In this document: positions 37,816 through 45,776 of the stretch, in pieces
Numbering within the stretch: the stretch's first letter is position 1
How the letters are laid out: every line of letters begins with the position of its first letter
Source: Herbiconiux moechotypicola
GTDB taxonomy: Bacteria > Actinomycetota > Actinomycetes > Actinomycetales > Microbacteriaceae
NCBI RefSeq assembly: GCF_024979255.1
Contig: NZ_JANLCN010000007.1
Coordinates: 62,001 to 126,000 of the forward strand
Direction: 5' to 3'
DNA: 64,000 nucleotides
The notes under the pieces: generated by a model
The model's input: the letters and a program-made list of their open reading frames with translations, nothing else
Told to the model about the DNA's origin: nothing
The model's database searches: none
Translations under genes and position numbers: made by a program

Positions 37816-39195
37816 ATGATGCACCTCATGACGGGGCTCCTGCCCCTCGGGTTCCACCTGGCAGGCTGGAGGCATCCCGACGCCTACGAGCACCAGACGA
37901 TGAACCTCGAGCAGGCCATCGAGGTGGCGAAGCTGGCCGAGGCGGCGAAGTTCGACATGCTCTTCGTCGCCGACGGCAACGCGGTGCGGCAGATGGACAA
38001 CCCCGACCTGTTCGAGGCGAACAGCATCTCCGACCGGCCGGCGGTCTACGACCCCGTCACGCTCTATGCGGCCCTCTCGCAGCACACCTCGCACATCGGG
38101 ATGCTCGCGACCTCGTCGACCACCTACGAGGAGCCCTACATCACCGCCCGCCGCTTCGCGTCGCTCGACCACCTGAGCGGCGGGCGGTCGTGCTGGAACA
38201 TCGTCACCGGCTCGTACCCCGGCGACTCGGTGAACTTCGGGTTCGCCGAGCACGTGGAGAAGTCGGTGCGGTACGAGCGCTCCGACGAGTTCGTGGAGGT
38301 GTGCAAGGGCCTGTGGGACAGCTGGGCGGCCGACGCCTTCGTGGAGGACAAGTCGTCGGGGCGGTACCTCGACGCCTCGAAGGTGCATACGCTGAACCAC
38401 GTCGGCACGCACTTCTCGGTGAAGGGGCCGCTCAACGTGGCCCGTATGCCGCAGGGCTACCCGGTGCTGTGCCTGGCCGGCCAGTCGGAGGCCGGCCGCG
38501 AGATGGCGGCGAAGCAGGCCGACGTGGTGTTCTCGGTGGCGTCCACCCTCGCCGAGGCGCAGGCGTTCTACGCCGATGTCAAGCGGCGTCTGCCCGCCTA
38601 CGGGCGCTCGGCCGACGAGCTGAAGATCATGACCGGCGTCACCGTCTACGTGGGCGAGACCGAGGCCGAGGTCGACGAGCTGGATGCGCAGCTGCAGGCC
38701 CTGATCGAGCCGAGGGTGGGCGTGGCCTACCTCTCGAAGCTCGTGGAGATGGACCTGCGCGGCTACGACGTCGACGGCCCGCTGCCCGACCTCTCGGGCG
38801 ACACCAATGCCATCGCCGCCTACCGCATCATGATCAGGGCCATGTCGGAGCGGGAGGGTGGGCTCACCATCCGGCAGGCCTACGAGAGGGTGCTGCCCTC
38901 GATGGGCCAGACGGTCGTGAAGGGCACGCCCGTGCAGATCGCCGACCAGCTGGAGGAGTGGTACCGCGGCGGTGCGGCGGACGCCTTCAACGTGGGCTTC
39001 CCGGTGATGCCCACCGGCCTCCGCCGCTTCGCCGAGCTCGTGGTGCCGGAGTTGCAGCGACGCGGCCTCTTCCGCACCGAGTACGAGGGCACCACCCTCC
39101 GCGACTCCCTCGGCCTCCGCTACCCGGTCAACCCCTACTTCCCCGCCCCCGCAAGCGTTCGACCCGTTCAGCCAGTGAACGGCGAAGCTCTCTGA
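37816..39195 (+). CDS. LLM-class flavin-dependent monooxygenase (NtaA/SnaA/DszA-type), copy 2
   Basis: The 459-residue product closely resembles the monooxygenase at 29140 along its whole length; by eye well over half of the residues are identical, including FDMLFVADGNAVRQM, TTYEEPYITARRFASLDHLS and FSVKGPLNVARMPQ. It is therefore an FMNH2-dependent oxygenase acting on a related compound. ATG 37816 (MMHLMTGLLPLGFH) has GGAGACGG upstream. It follows the binding-protein gene by 46 nt and likely belongs to the same operon. The C-terminal tail of about 20 residues overlaps the hipA 3' end by 68 bp. Confidence 0.88.
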   Translation: MMHLMTGLLPLGFHLAGWRHPDAYEHQTMNLEQAIEVAKLAEAAKFDMLFVADGNAVRQMDNPDLFEANSISDRPAVYDPVTLYAALSQHTSHIGMLATSSTTYEEPYITARRFASLDHLSGGRSCWNIVTGSYPGDSVNFGFAEHVEKSVRYERSDEFVEVCKGLWDSWAADAFVEDKSSGRYLDASKVHTLNHVGTHFSVKGPLNVARMPQGYPVLCLAGQSEAGREMAAKQADVVFSVASTLAEAQAFYADVKRRLPAYGRSADELKIMTGVTVYVGETEAEVDELDAQLQALIEPRVGVAYLSKLVEMDLRGYDVDGPLPDLSGDTNAIAAYRIMIRAMSEREGGLTIRQAYERVLPSMGQTVVKGTPVQIADQLEEWYRGGAADAFNVGFPVMPTGLRRFAELVVPELQRRGLFRTEYEGTTLRDSLGLRYPVNPYFPAPASVRPVQPVNGEAL

Positions 39196-40411
39196 GGAAC
39201 TCGGAATCGATCGCGGCGGCCGCCTCGTCGGAACAGACGAGGTCGATCCTGTCTGCGACCAAGTCGGTCAGTCGCCGTATCTCCTCGGTGACGTACTCGG
39301 GGTCGAGACCCAGCCTGATCGCCTGGGCCTGCCACTCCCTGGGGCCGATCTCGCCCATCCGATAATGGCCGTCGACCGATTGGGCGAGCCGCACTCGGAG
39401 GGGGTCGTATCGCGGGTAGGGCGTGATGCTCGCGATGTCGTACAGCGGTGCCAAGGAGACCTGGCCCCGCCGGAGCAGGACCGAGTAGTTCTTCGCGTGG
39501 GCATCGGTACCGCCGATCAGCCAGTTGAACGCCGTCGCGAGGAGCACACGGGTGATCGAGCGCGTCGCCTGATCGGAACGCTGGGAGGCCCTCATGGCCC
39601 CGGCCATGCGCGAGAGGCCGGGCCCGCCGTCGTCTTGATATTTCTGCGACGGCATCACGCCGAGGGCCTGGCAGAAGTCCTCTTGATGGATGCGTGCAAT
39701 GGACTTCTCGCCGGCGATCCGGTCGTACCGCTCTACGACGATCGCCGCTTCTCCGTCGAACTCGCGGATGGAGCTGCGGGCCGACGGAAGACCGACGGCG
39801 GAGGCGAGGTTCAAGCAGATGTGCTCGTTCAGTGCGGACGACCTGAACTCGGGAATGCCGGGTTTGACGATGTGCGTCGTCGGCGTGGCGCCCTGCGGGC
39901 GACCCCAGCGGTCTCCGTCGTGCAGGAGGGCGAACTTCGCTTGGGCTCCCGCGAGGCTGAACCGTCCGCCGGTGTCGTCGAAGGTCCACGCGTTCGGATC
40001 GCGGCGAAGCGCACGGAGCTGGTGGCCGATGTCGGAGTCGGTGAGCCACTGAGTGGGCCCGGACTCTCCCGCGCTGTCGAACTCCTCGGGCCGGATGAAC
40101 TGGATCGCTCCCGCGCAGTCGCGGCCGTAGTGCTCGAGGAGGGTGAAGGGATTGTGCTCGTCGGCCGGGGGTGACGCGAGCAGCGCCCAGCGCTGGAGAG
40201 TGTCGCTGCTGTCGGGAAGGAGGCCCCAGAGGAACGGGTCGACGATGTCGGGCGGGAAGGTGCCTGGTCGGAGGGGCATCGACAAGGAGATCGGTGTGGA
40301 GTCGGGTCGCGCGAGATACTCGTCGTCGTACTCGAAACGCGACGAGCGCACGTCGCAACGGAGCATGCCTGCTCGCACCTCACCCAGGAGGACTATCAGA
40401 CTGCGCGTCAT
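39128..40411 (-). CDS. hipA: HipA-type serine/threonine kinase toxin
   Basis: The 427-residue product is a HipA kinase, which in model systems phosphorylates aminoacyl-tRNA synthetases and stops growth. An N-terminal HipA N1 domain (LIVLLGEVRAGMLRCDV, PLRPGTFPPDIVDPFLWGLL) is followed by the nucleotide loop FSLAGAQAKFAL, THIVKPG with the Lys, VVERYDR, catalytic GGTDAHAKNYSVLL and metal-binding PLYDIAS. All expected active-site residues are present. ATG 40411 overlaps the hipB stop (ATGA); codons to 40564 are out of family. Its 3' end overlaps the convergent monooxygenase gene. Confidence 0.92.
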   Translation of the reverse strand: MTRSLIVLLGEVRAGMLRCDVRSSRFEYDDEYLARPDSTPISLSMPLRPGTFPPDIVDPFLWGLLPDSSDTLQRWALLASPPADEHNPFTLLEHYGRDCAGAIQFIRPEEFDSAGESGPTQWLTDSDIGHQLRALRRDPNAWTFDDTGGRFSLAGAQAKFALLHDGDRWGRPQGATPTTHIVKPGIPEFRSSALNEHICLNLASAVGLPSARSSIREFDGEAAIVVERYDRIAGEKSIARIHQEDFCQALGVMPSQKYQDDGGPGLSRMAGAMRASQRSDQATRSITRVLLATAFNWLIGGTDAHAKNYSVLLRRGQVSLAPLYDIASITPYPRYDPLRVRLAQSVDGHYRMGEIGPREWQAQAIRLGLDPEYVTEEIRRLTDLVADRIDLVCSDEAAAAIDSEFLRELRRSLAERVERLRGRGSRG

Positions 40412-40680
40412 GGTCGGGGTCCGCTCACGAAGCCGCTGACGTAGTCGTCGAGGTCGTCGTCGGGCTCCGGCGGGAGTGCGAGCCGGAGCCTCAACTCGAA
40501 GATCGTGCGGAGCAGAGGCTCGAGTTCGGCCCGCGGATTGCCGCGTTCCAGCCGGACGATCCACTGCCGCGCCACGCCGACCCGCTCGGCGAGCTCCTGC
40601 TGTGTCCAGCCCAACTCACGTCGTCGATGGCGGATCGTGGCCCCCACGCCGGCCGAGCGAGTGTACGCGAACGAAGACAT
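40408..40680 (-). CDS. hipB: HipB-type antitoxin, XRE/HTH regulator
   Basis: The 90-residue product is a small helix-turn-helix protein: GATIRHRRRELGWTQQELAE then RVGVARQWIVRLERGNPRAE is a classic XRE DNA-binding domain, followed by a short acidic tail. It should neutralise HipA and autorepress. ATG 40680 lies 6 nt after a TACTTT -10 box, predicting a leaderless mRNA. The promoter is flanked and filled by four copies of a GTACGCG-type operator, one inside its own first codons. hipA follows with a 4-bp overlap. Confidence 0.9.
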   Translation of the reverse strand: MSSFAYTRSAGVGATIRHRRRELGWTQQELAERVGVARQWIVRLERGNPRAELEPLLRTIFELRLRLALPPEPDDDLDDYVSGFVSGPRP

Positions 40681-40761
40681 TCCCCTAAAGTACGCGTTCG
40701 CATACTTCATTTCAAGAGTACGCGAACGCAGACACAAGCAACCATGTACGCGAACGCGTAC
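40663..40761 (-). promoter_or_regulatory. hipBA promoter with four phased operators
   Basis: On the minus strand, TTGAAA (40715-40710), a 17-nt spacer and TACTTT (40692-40687) form a promoter reading toward hipB. Four copies of the motif GTACGCGAACGC or its inverted form begin at 40663, 40690, 40718 and 40746, a spacing of 27-28 bp. The copies at 40690-40705 (GTACGCGTTCGCATAC) and 40746-40761 (GTACGCGAACGCGTAC) are palindromic. The former fills the space between the -35 and -10, so binding would exclude RNA polymerase. Confidence 0.78.
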
Positions 40762-40769
40762 CAACCGGG

Positions 40770-42743
40770 TCAGCCGGTGACGGCGGTGCCGGCGACGGGG
40801 GTGGCGATGCCGAGGAAGGCGACGATCTCGTGGCCGCCGGGGTTGGTCTGGACGGGGTCGAGCTGCCAGTTGTTGGTGGCCCAGACGTTGCCCGACGGGT
40901 CGACGGCCACGCCTGTGGTGCGCTCGAGGCCGTCGAAGGAGTAGCCCGTGTCGGCGGGCGAGAGCGGGTCTCCCGTGCTCGAGCCCGGCGGGCAGGCGGA
41001 GACGTCGAAGCCGCAGAACGCCACGAGCCGCTGGCCCGAGAACTCGCCGACCCACACGTTGCCCGAGCCGTCGGTGGCGATACCCCACGGGGTGCTCACG
41101 CCGCCGCCCTGGAAGGGTCCGACCACCGCATCCGTTCCGGCCGCGATGTAGGAGACCGACCCGGTGGCGGGCGGGCCCACCTCGGGGCGGTCGGGGCAGG
41201 GGAGGGTGATGGCGCCCGAGTTCGCGATCCACACGTTGCCGGCGTCGTCGGACGCGATGCCCATGGGGCGGTCGAGGCCGCCGCCGCTCAGCGGGCTGCC
41301 CGCCACGACCGAGCCGTCGCGGTTCAGCACGGCCACAGTGCTGCTCGCCGTGCCGGTGGCGAAGATGCTCGTGCCGTTATCGACGATGCCGAAGGCCTCC
41401 TCGAGGCCGAGGTCGCCGATGACCTCAGCCTGCGACGGGTCGGCGTCGGGGTAGCGGGTGATCGTGCTGGTGTTGCAGTTCGTGATCCACACGTTGCCCT
41501 CGTCGTCGAAGATCGTGCCCTGCGGCCAGTTGAGCGCTCCGTCGGTGATGCCGGTGTCGGGGGTGAGCGGCTCGCCGGCCGCCGAGAAGATCGACACGCT
41601 GTTGTGCGGGGGCTGGTCGGCAGTCGGGCAGCCGGGGTCGGGAGCCGCGAACCCGTAGTTCGACACCCAGATGTCGCCCGTCGAGGGATCGATCACCACG
41701 CCGAAGCCCGAGCCGCTGAGCCCGCCGCCCTGGTAGGGCGACCCGTCGACGAACTGGCCCGTGGGCGAGAACTTGAACAGCTCGTCGCTCGCGCACACGC
41801 CCACGTGCGGGTCGGAGCCGTACTGGTAGTTGTTGTTCACCCAGATGTTGCCGTCGGCGTCGATAGCGAAGTTGCCCGGGCCGTCGAGCGACTGGCCGTC
41901 GCCGTCGAACCGCAGGGCCAGCGTCCAGGCGTCGGGGGCCGAGGCCAGGCCGGGCTGCGACGGCAGTGCGCCCCGCTGGGCGAGGTCGAACAGCGGCACG
42001 ACCGCCGAGGCCGGGCTCTTCGCGATGTCGGCGAAGGCGCGGAACGTGTCGGCGGGCCGCTCACCGCCGGGCGGGGTCGCGGCGTCGAGCAGTGCGGCGC
42101 AGTCGCCGTCGTCGGCGACGCAGGCCGACAGCATCCCGACCAGCGACTGGAACGCCGGCAGGGTGTCGGTCTCCGAGCCGTTCGGCGACGAGGTGATGAC
42201 CTCGGCCAGCTCCCCGGTGTGCGGGTCGACGAGGTTGCCCGCCATCGCGGCCGAGTTCACCACACCGGGGGCGGTGCCGCCCACACCCTCGGCGCCCACG
42301 AACTGCGCCATCGCGAACCCGGTCGCCACGGTGGTGCGCTCGTTGACGGCCACGTCGTCGAGCGAGCCGTCGGCATCCGGATGCGCGACAACGGCCGCGA
42401 GCACCGCCTGCCTGGCTTCACCCAGCGGCTCCGCCAGCAGGTACACCACGGCGTCGTCGCGCAGGGGGTCGGCGCCCAGCGCCACCTCGAAGGAACCGTC
42501 GGTGCCGGTGCGGGCCGTTCCCAGCTCGCGCGGCGCGATCTCGTCGGTGCCCGACTCGTACGCGGTCACCCGCCACGCATCGGCTTGGGCGCCCGTCGCG
42601 AGCGGCGCGACCGAGCCGGCGAGCCGCGCACCCTCCTCAGGCGCGGGGGCGCCGGTGCATGCCGCGAGCAGGGCGACACCAGTCAAGCCCACGACCACCG
42701 CCACGATGCGTCGTCGGTTCCTGGTCATTCGCGTAGCCGCCAT
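40770..42743 (-). CDS. NHL-repeat/Vgb-type beta-propeller lipoprotein
   Basis: The 657-residue product is a surface lipoprotein with lipobox LLAAC (Cys29). About residues 38-110 may form a beta-sandwich carboxypeptidase-like domain (GTARTGTDGSFEVALG). From about residue 240 there are repeated blades of the pattern G-N-(I/V)-W-(V/I)-N/A-N: DADGNIWVNNNYQYGSDP, DDEGNVWITNCNTS, DDAGNVWIANSGA, DGSGNVWVGEFSG, DPSGNVWATNNWQ. This is typical of NHL or virginiamycin-B-lyase-like propellers. ATG 42743 has GGGGGG upstream. The ligand or enzyme role is unknown. Confidence 0.8.
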   Translation of the reverse strand: MAATRMTRNRRRIVAVVVGLTGVALLAACTGAPAPEEGARLAGSVAPLATGAQADAWRVTAYESGTDEIAPRELGTARTGTDGSFEVALGADPLRDDAVVYLLAEPLGEARQAVLAAVVAHPDADGSLDDVAVNERTTVATGFAMAQFVGAEGVGGTAPGVVNSAAMAGNLVDPHTGELAEVITSSPNGSETDTLPAFQSLVGMLSACVADDGDCAALLDAATPPGGERPADTFRAFADIAKSPASAVVPLFDLAQRGALPSQPGLASAPDAWTLALRFDGDGQSLDGPGNFAIDADGNIWVNNNYQYGSDPHVGVCASDELFKFSPTGQFVDGSPYQGGGLSGSGFGVVIDPSTGDIWVSNYGFAAPDPGCPTADQPPHNSVSIFSAAGEPLTPDTGITDGALNWPQGTIFDDEGNVWITNCNTSTITRYPDADPSQAEVIGDLGLEEAFGIVDNGTSIFATGTASSTVAVLNRDGSVVAGSPLSGGGLDRPMGIASDDAGNVWIANSGAITLPCPDRPEVGPPATGSVSYIAAGTDAVVGPFQGGGVSTPWGIATDGSGNVWVGEFSGQRLVAFCGFDVSACPPGSSTGDPLSPADTGYSFDGLERTTGVAVDPSGNVWATNNWQLDPVQTNPGGHEIVAFLGIATPVAGTAVTG

Positions 42744-42814
42744 GGTCGCCCCCCTTCGGCACAGTCTAGCCAGGGAGGGTGTCCGGACAGGAGGCGAGGT
42801 GACGCCGATCGGAC

Positions 42815-42904
42815 CGGTGGCCGCCTGTTGGGGCAGGCGGCCACCGTGTGGTCTGGCACCGGGGTGCATCAGACCCTCTCGCGCATCCCGATCGCGCGAG
42901 AGGG
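42815..42904 (-). terminator. three consecutive hairpins downstream of the Tat-exported protein gene
   Basis: Three hairpins are packed into 90 nt: a perfect 13-bp stem at 42815-42827/42834-42846 (arms CGGTGGCCGCCTG/CAGGCGGCCACCG), a GTCTGGCAC/GTGC-AT-CAGAC hairpin at 42851-42874, and a perfect 11-bp stem at 42874-42884/42894-42904. They lie between the stop of the 42959 gene and the start of the propeller gene. At least one is probably a terminator; the reason for three is unclear. Confidence 0.6.
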
Positions 42905-42958
42905 ATCACGTCGCGGTAGTGGGGTCCGGCGAGTGATCCACGAGGAGCCCAGCGCCGG

Positions 42959-43615
42959 TCAGGGCGTAGGGGCCGAGCTGAGGAGCACGTTGGTGTTGTT
43001 GATGGCGGCCGGGTTGCGCACGAGGGCGACAGTGGTGCCGGCGACACTCGCGAAGCGCCGCGTGATGGCGGTCTGATTCGCGTAGTAGGGACTGCTCGCC
43101 CGGAAGAAGAAGTCCACCGGGATCGAGGTCGTGGCACCCGTGGCCACGACGGGCGGGGTGTAGGTGGACTGATAGACGCGGTAGGACACCCCGTTCACCG
43201 TCTCGGTCGCTCCCGTCGCGGCGAGGGTGGTCCAGTCGCCGTTGCTGCCGGGGAGGGCGACGAAGGTGAGTGCGGGCCAACCCACCGAGATCAGGGCCTG
43301 GAAGAACACGTTCGAGACCACGTCTCCGGGCTGCGTGCCGGTGACGCGGAAGTACTTGTCACCGGCGTCGGCGTCGTACTGCAGGGCACCGGATGAGGTC
43401 TGGCCCTGGGTGACCGGATACCAGCCGACCCCGAAGGAGGACTCGATCGCGAACTCACGCGGCGGCACGGAAGCCGCCGCCATCGGCGCGGCGACGGCCG
43501 CGGCGATCACGGGCACCGACCAGGCAGCGCTGGCCACAACCGTGCGGCGACTGACACCCCCTGCGGGGAGGGTGGCGGGTGGGGCGTCGGGCCCGAGGGG
43601 TTCAGGGGTGTCCAT
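42959..43615 (-). CDS. Tat-exported protein of unknown function
   Basis: The 218-residue product has a twin-arginine signal (SRRTVVASAAW, Arg23-Arg24) followed by an Ala-rich hydrophobic segment and a probable AXA cleavage site near residue 48. The mature part of about 170 residues is rich in Thr/Ser/Val and predicted to be beta-rich (GDWTTLAATGATETVNGVSY, VDFFFRASSPYYANQTAI). No family is recognised; similar Tat-exported proteins occur in Microbacteriaceae. It follows the two-component system on the same strand but is separated by a hairpin. Confidence 0.7.
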   Translation of the reverse strand: MDTPEPLGPDAPPATLPAGGVSRRTVVASAAWSVPVIAAAVAAPMAAASVPPREFAIESSFGVGWYPVTQGQTSSGALQYDADAGDKYFRVTGTQPGDVVSNVFFQALISVGWPALTFVALPGSNGDWTTLAATGATETVNGVSYRVYQSTYTPPVVATGATTSIPVDFFFRASSPYYANQTAITRRFASVAGTTVALVRNPAAINNTNVLLSSAPTP

Positions 43616-43634
43616 TCTCGTCTCTTCTCCTGCA

Positions 43635-43677
43635 GGGCAGTGGCTGCATCACGGTTTCGGTGTGCAGCACACTGCCC
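43635..43677 (-). terminator. long hairpin after the histidine kinase gene
   Basis: A GGGCAGT/ACTGCCC outer stem (43635-43641 with 43671-43677) and a GCTGCA/TGCAGC inner stem (43643-43648 with 43663-43668) are separated by a small internal loop, with CAC/GTG at the top. It lies 83 nt beyond the kinase stop, read leftward, and just before the Tat-protein gene. Confidence 0.55.
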
Positions 43678-43759
43678 CAGTCGGGGCGGACGAGAACGGG
43701 TTCGACGAGGAATGGAAACAGTGGGGCTCGTGTGTGGAAACACCGTGTCGATGGCGGCG

Positions 43760-45040
43760 TCAGGCCACCGTGGACCCCTTCGGCTCCGACGCGAGCTGCA
43801 GGGTGACGGTGAGTCCGCCTTCCTCGCGTGGCACCAGGTCAAGCCGCGCGTCGTGGGCCTCGACAACAGTCCGCACGAACGGCAGGCCCAGCCCGTGTGA
43901 GTCCGGCGCCGTCGGGTCGTGGCGGTAGAACGGATGCGTCAGCCTGGCGAACTCTCCGTGGTCGACCATCCTGCCGGTGTTCTCGATCACGATCTCCACG
44001 GTGCCGGGCGCCACTCGACTGCGTAGCCAGACTCTGCCGCCCCTCCGGTTGTGCTTGACGGCGTTGCCCACGAGGTTGACGAGGGCCTGCTCGAGCAGGA
44101 GCGGGTCGCCGTAGACCGATCCGGGCAGGTCGCTCGTGGTGATCTCGACCGATGCCGCCGCTGCGCGGCCGGCCGTCGCGGCGACCGCGGAGTCGACCAG
44201 GGCGGACACCTCGACGTGTTCACCCACGAGGTCGACGAGCGAGAGCTCGGCGAGGTCGAGCACCGATTCGACCAGCGCGATGCTTCGCTCGTTGCTCACT
44301 CTCAGTCGATCCAGGAGTCGAGCGGCCGCCTCGGCGTCGAGCGGCTCGCCTGCTCCCTCCTCGAGCAGCACCCGGGTGGTGGTGAGTGGGCCCTGCAGCT
44401 CGTGCGAGGCCTGCGCGGCCACCCGCCGCTGGTCGCGCACGAAGCGCTGCAACCTCGAGAGCATGTGGTCGAACGTCTCCGCCAGCTCGACCACCTCGTC
44501 GCGACGGCCACCGACCGCCACCCGGTGACCGAAATCGCCCCGCGAGGCCGACTGCGCCGCATCCTTCAGCTCGCGGAGGGGGCGGAGCAGTCGGCCGACC
44601 AGCAGCCAGCTCGCGAGGGTGCTGAGTGCCGCGATCACGAGCAGGCAGAGCGACCCGACGCCGAGGAACTGCAGCAGCACGCGCTGCGGGTCGTCGAAGT
44701 AGAGCCACTCGTCCGGCGCGTCGACGGGCCCGGCGTAGTACCCGCCCTCGGAGAAGTCGACGCATTCGGAACCGTCGTCGGGGCAGATGATGCCGTCGTC
44801 TGGAAGGACCTCGGTCCAGAACCCGTCGCCGGAGCCGGTGGTGTCGGTGAACTGGGGATCCTCGTCGGACGGGATGCTCACGAGATAACTCGGGACGGCC
44901 ACCATGAACGCGAAGAGGCCGCCGATGAGCGCAGCTCCCGCCACCGTGAACACCGCTGCGAACGCGAGGGTGAGACGGGCGCGAAGGGTGAACCGGGATC
45001 CGCGTCGGGTCGAACCGGGAGGCGTGCGTCGATCAGCCAC
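43760..45040 (-). CDS. two-component sensor histidine kinase
   Basis: The 426-residue product has an N-terminal helix (LRARLTLAFAAVFTVAGAAL), an extracytoplasmic loop of about 75 residues rich in Asp/Glu with two Cys (IICPDDGSECVDF), a second helix, a HAMP domain (RPLRELKDAAQSASRGDFGHRV region), the phospho-His box AQASHELQGPLTT, the N box NLVGNAVKHNRRGG and the G box SHGLGLPFVRTVV. The acidic, Cys-paired sensor could bind a cation or a cationic peptide; this is inference. GTG 45040 overlaps the response-regulator stop by 8 bp, so they are coupled. Confidence 0.88.
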   Translation of the reverse strand: MADRRTPPGSTRRGSRFTLRARLTLAFAAVFTVAGAALIGGLFAFMVAVPSYLVSIPSDEDPQFTDTTGSGDGFWTEVLPDDGIICPDDGSECVDFSEGGYYAGPVDAPDEWLYFDDPQRVLLQFLGVGSLCLLVIAALSTLASWLLVGRLLRPLRELKDAAQSASRGDFGHRVAVGGRRDEVVELAETFDHMLSRLQRFVRDQRRVAAQASHELQGPLTTTRVLLEEGAGEPLDAEAAARLLDRLRVSNERSIALVESVLDLAELSLVDLVGEHVEVSALVDSAVAATAGRAAAASVEITTSDLPGSVYGDPLLLEQALVNLVGNAVKHNRRGGRVWLRSRVAPGTVEIVIENTGRMVDHGEFARLTHPFYRHDPTAPDSHGLGLPFVRTVVEAHDARLDLVPREEGGLTVTLQLASEPKGSTVA

Positions 45041-45692
45041 GGATCCGGTATCCCACGCCGATGACCGTCTCGACCGCAGCGGGCGCACCGAGCTTGCGGC
45101 GCAGCGACGAGAGCGTCACGCGAACGGTGTTCGTGAAGGGGTCGGTGTTGACGTCCCACGCCTTCTCGAGCAGCTGTTCGGTGCTCACCACCGCGCCGTC
45201 CGCCTCGAGCAGCAACTCGAGCACCGCGAACTCCTTACGGCCGAGTGCAAGCACCCGGCCGTCACGGCTCGCCTCGTGCCGATGCGGGTCGAGCGCGATC
45301 CCGCCCTTTCGCAGCAGCGGTGGGATCGATGCCGAGGGGCGCCGGGTGATGGCTCGCAGACGCGCGACGAGCTCCACCACGGCGAACGGCTTCGCGAGGT
45401 AGTCGTCGGCTCCGGCGGCGAGCCCGTTCACGCGATCGTCAAGGGAGGCTGTGGCGGTGAGCATGAGCACTTTCACCCGCGGTGTCGACCCGACGATCCA
45501 CTCGAGCACCTCGTCGCCGTGCAGACCTGGGAGTGCACGGTCGAGAACCACTGCGTCGTAGTCGTGCACCATGAGGTGCTCGAGAGCGCTCTCGCCATCG
45601 AGCACGACGTCGGCCGCGATCGAGGCGCGCTGCAGGCCCCGTGCCACCGCCTCGCCGAGCACCGCGTCGTCGTCGACGATCAGCACCCGCAT
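45033..45692 (-). CDS. OmpR-family response regulator
   Basis: The 219-residue product has a receiver domain (MRVLIVDDDAVLGEAVARGL; phospho-acceptor in DAVVLDRALPGLHGDEV; TATAS; Lys in YLAKPFA) and a C-terminal winged helix (LALGRKEFAVLELLLEADGA, NTDPFTNTVRVTLSSLRRKL). It pairs with the downstream kinase. ATG 45692 is chosen as the normal family start; upstream codons are shadow sequence. It diverges from the AraC-type gene across about 85 bp. Confidence 0.92.
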   Translation of the reverse strand: MRVLIVDDDAVLGEAVARGLQRASIAADVVLDGESALEHLMVHDYDAVVLDRALPGLHGDEVLEWIVGSTPRVKVLMLTATASLDDRVNGLAAGADDYLAKPFAVVELVARLRAITRRPSASIPPLLRKGGIALDPHRHEASRDGRVLALGRKEFAVLELLLEADGAVVSTEQLLEKAWDVNTDPFTNTVRVTLSSLRRKLGAPAAVETVIGVGYRIRG

Positions 45693-45776
45693 CCACGTCC
45701 CCCGATCGCTTATGAAGGTTTTACAGTACCGCTGACACGGTGAGGGCATGGCGACACGGAGCGAGGGCTGACGCCC

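Noticed and set aside
28546-39195. Flavin reductase partner within the monooxygenase cluster
   Set aside because: No product in the cluster shows flavin-reductase motifs; the partner must be encoded elsewhere.
39128-40770. Insertion sequence or integron around hipBA
   Set aside because: No transposase, terminal inverted repeats or target duplication could be seen; only the odd gene overlap hints at past rearrangement.
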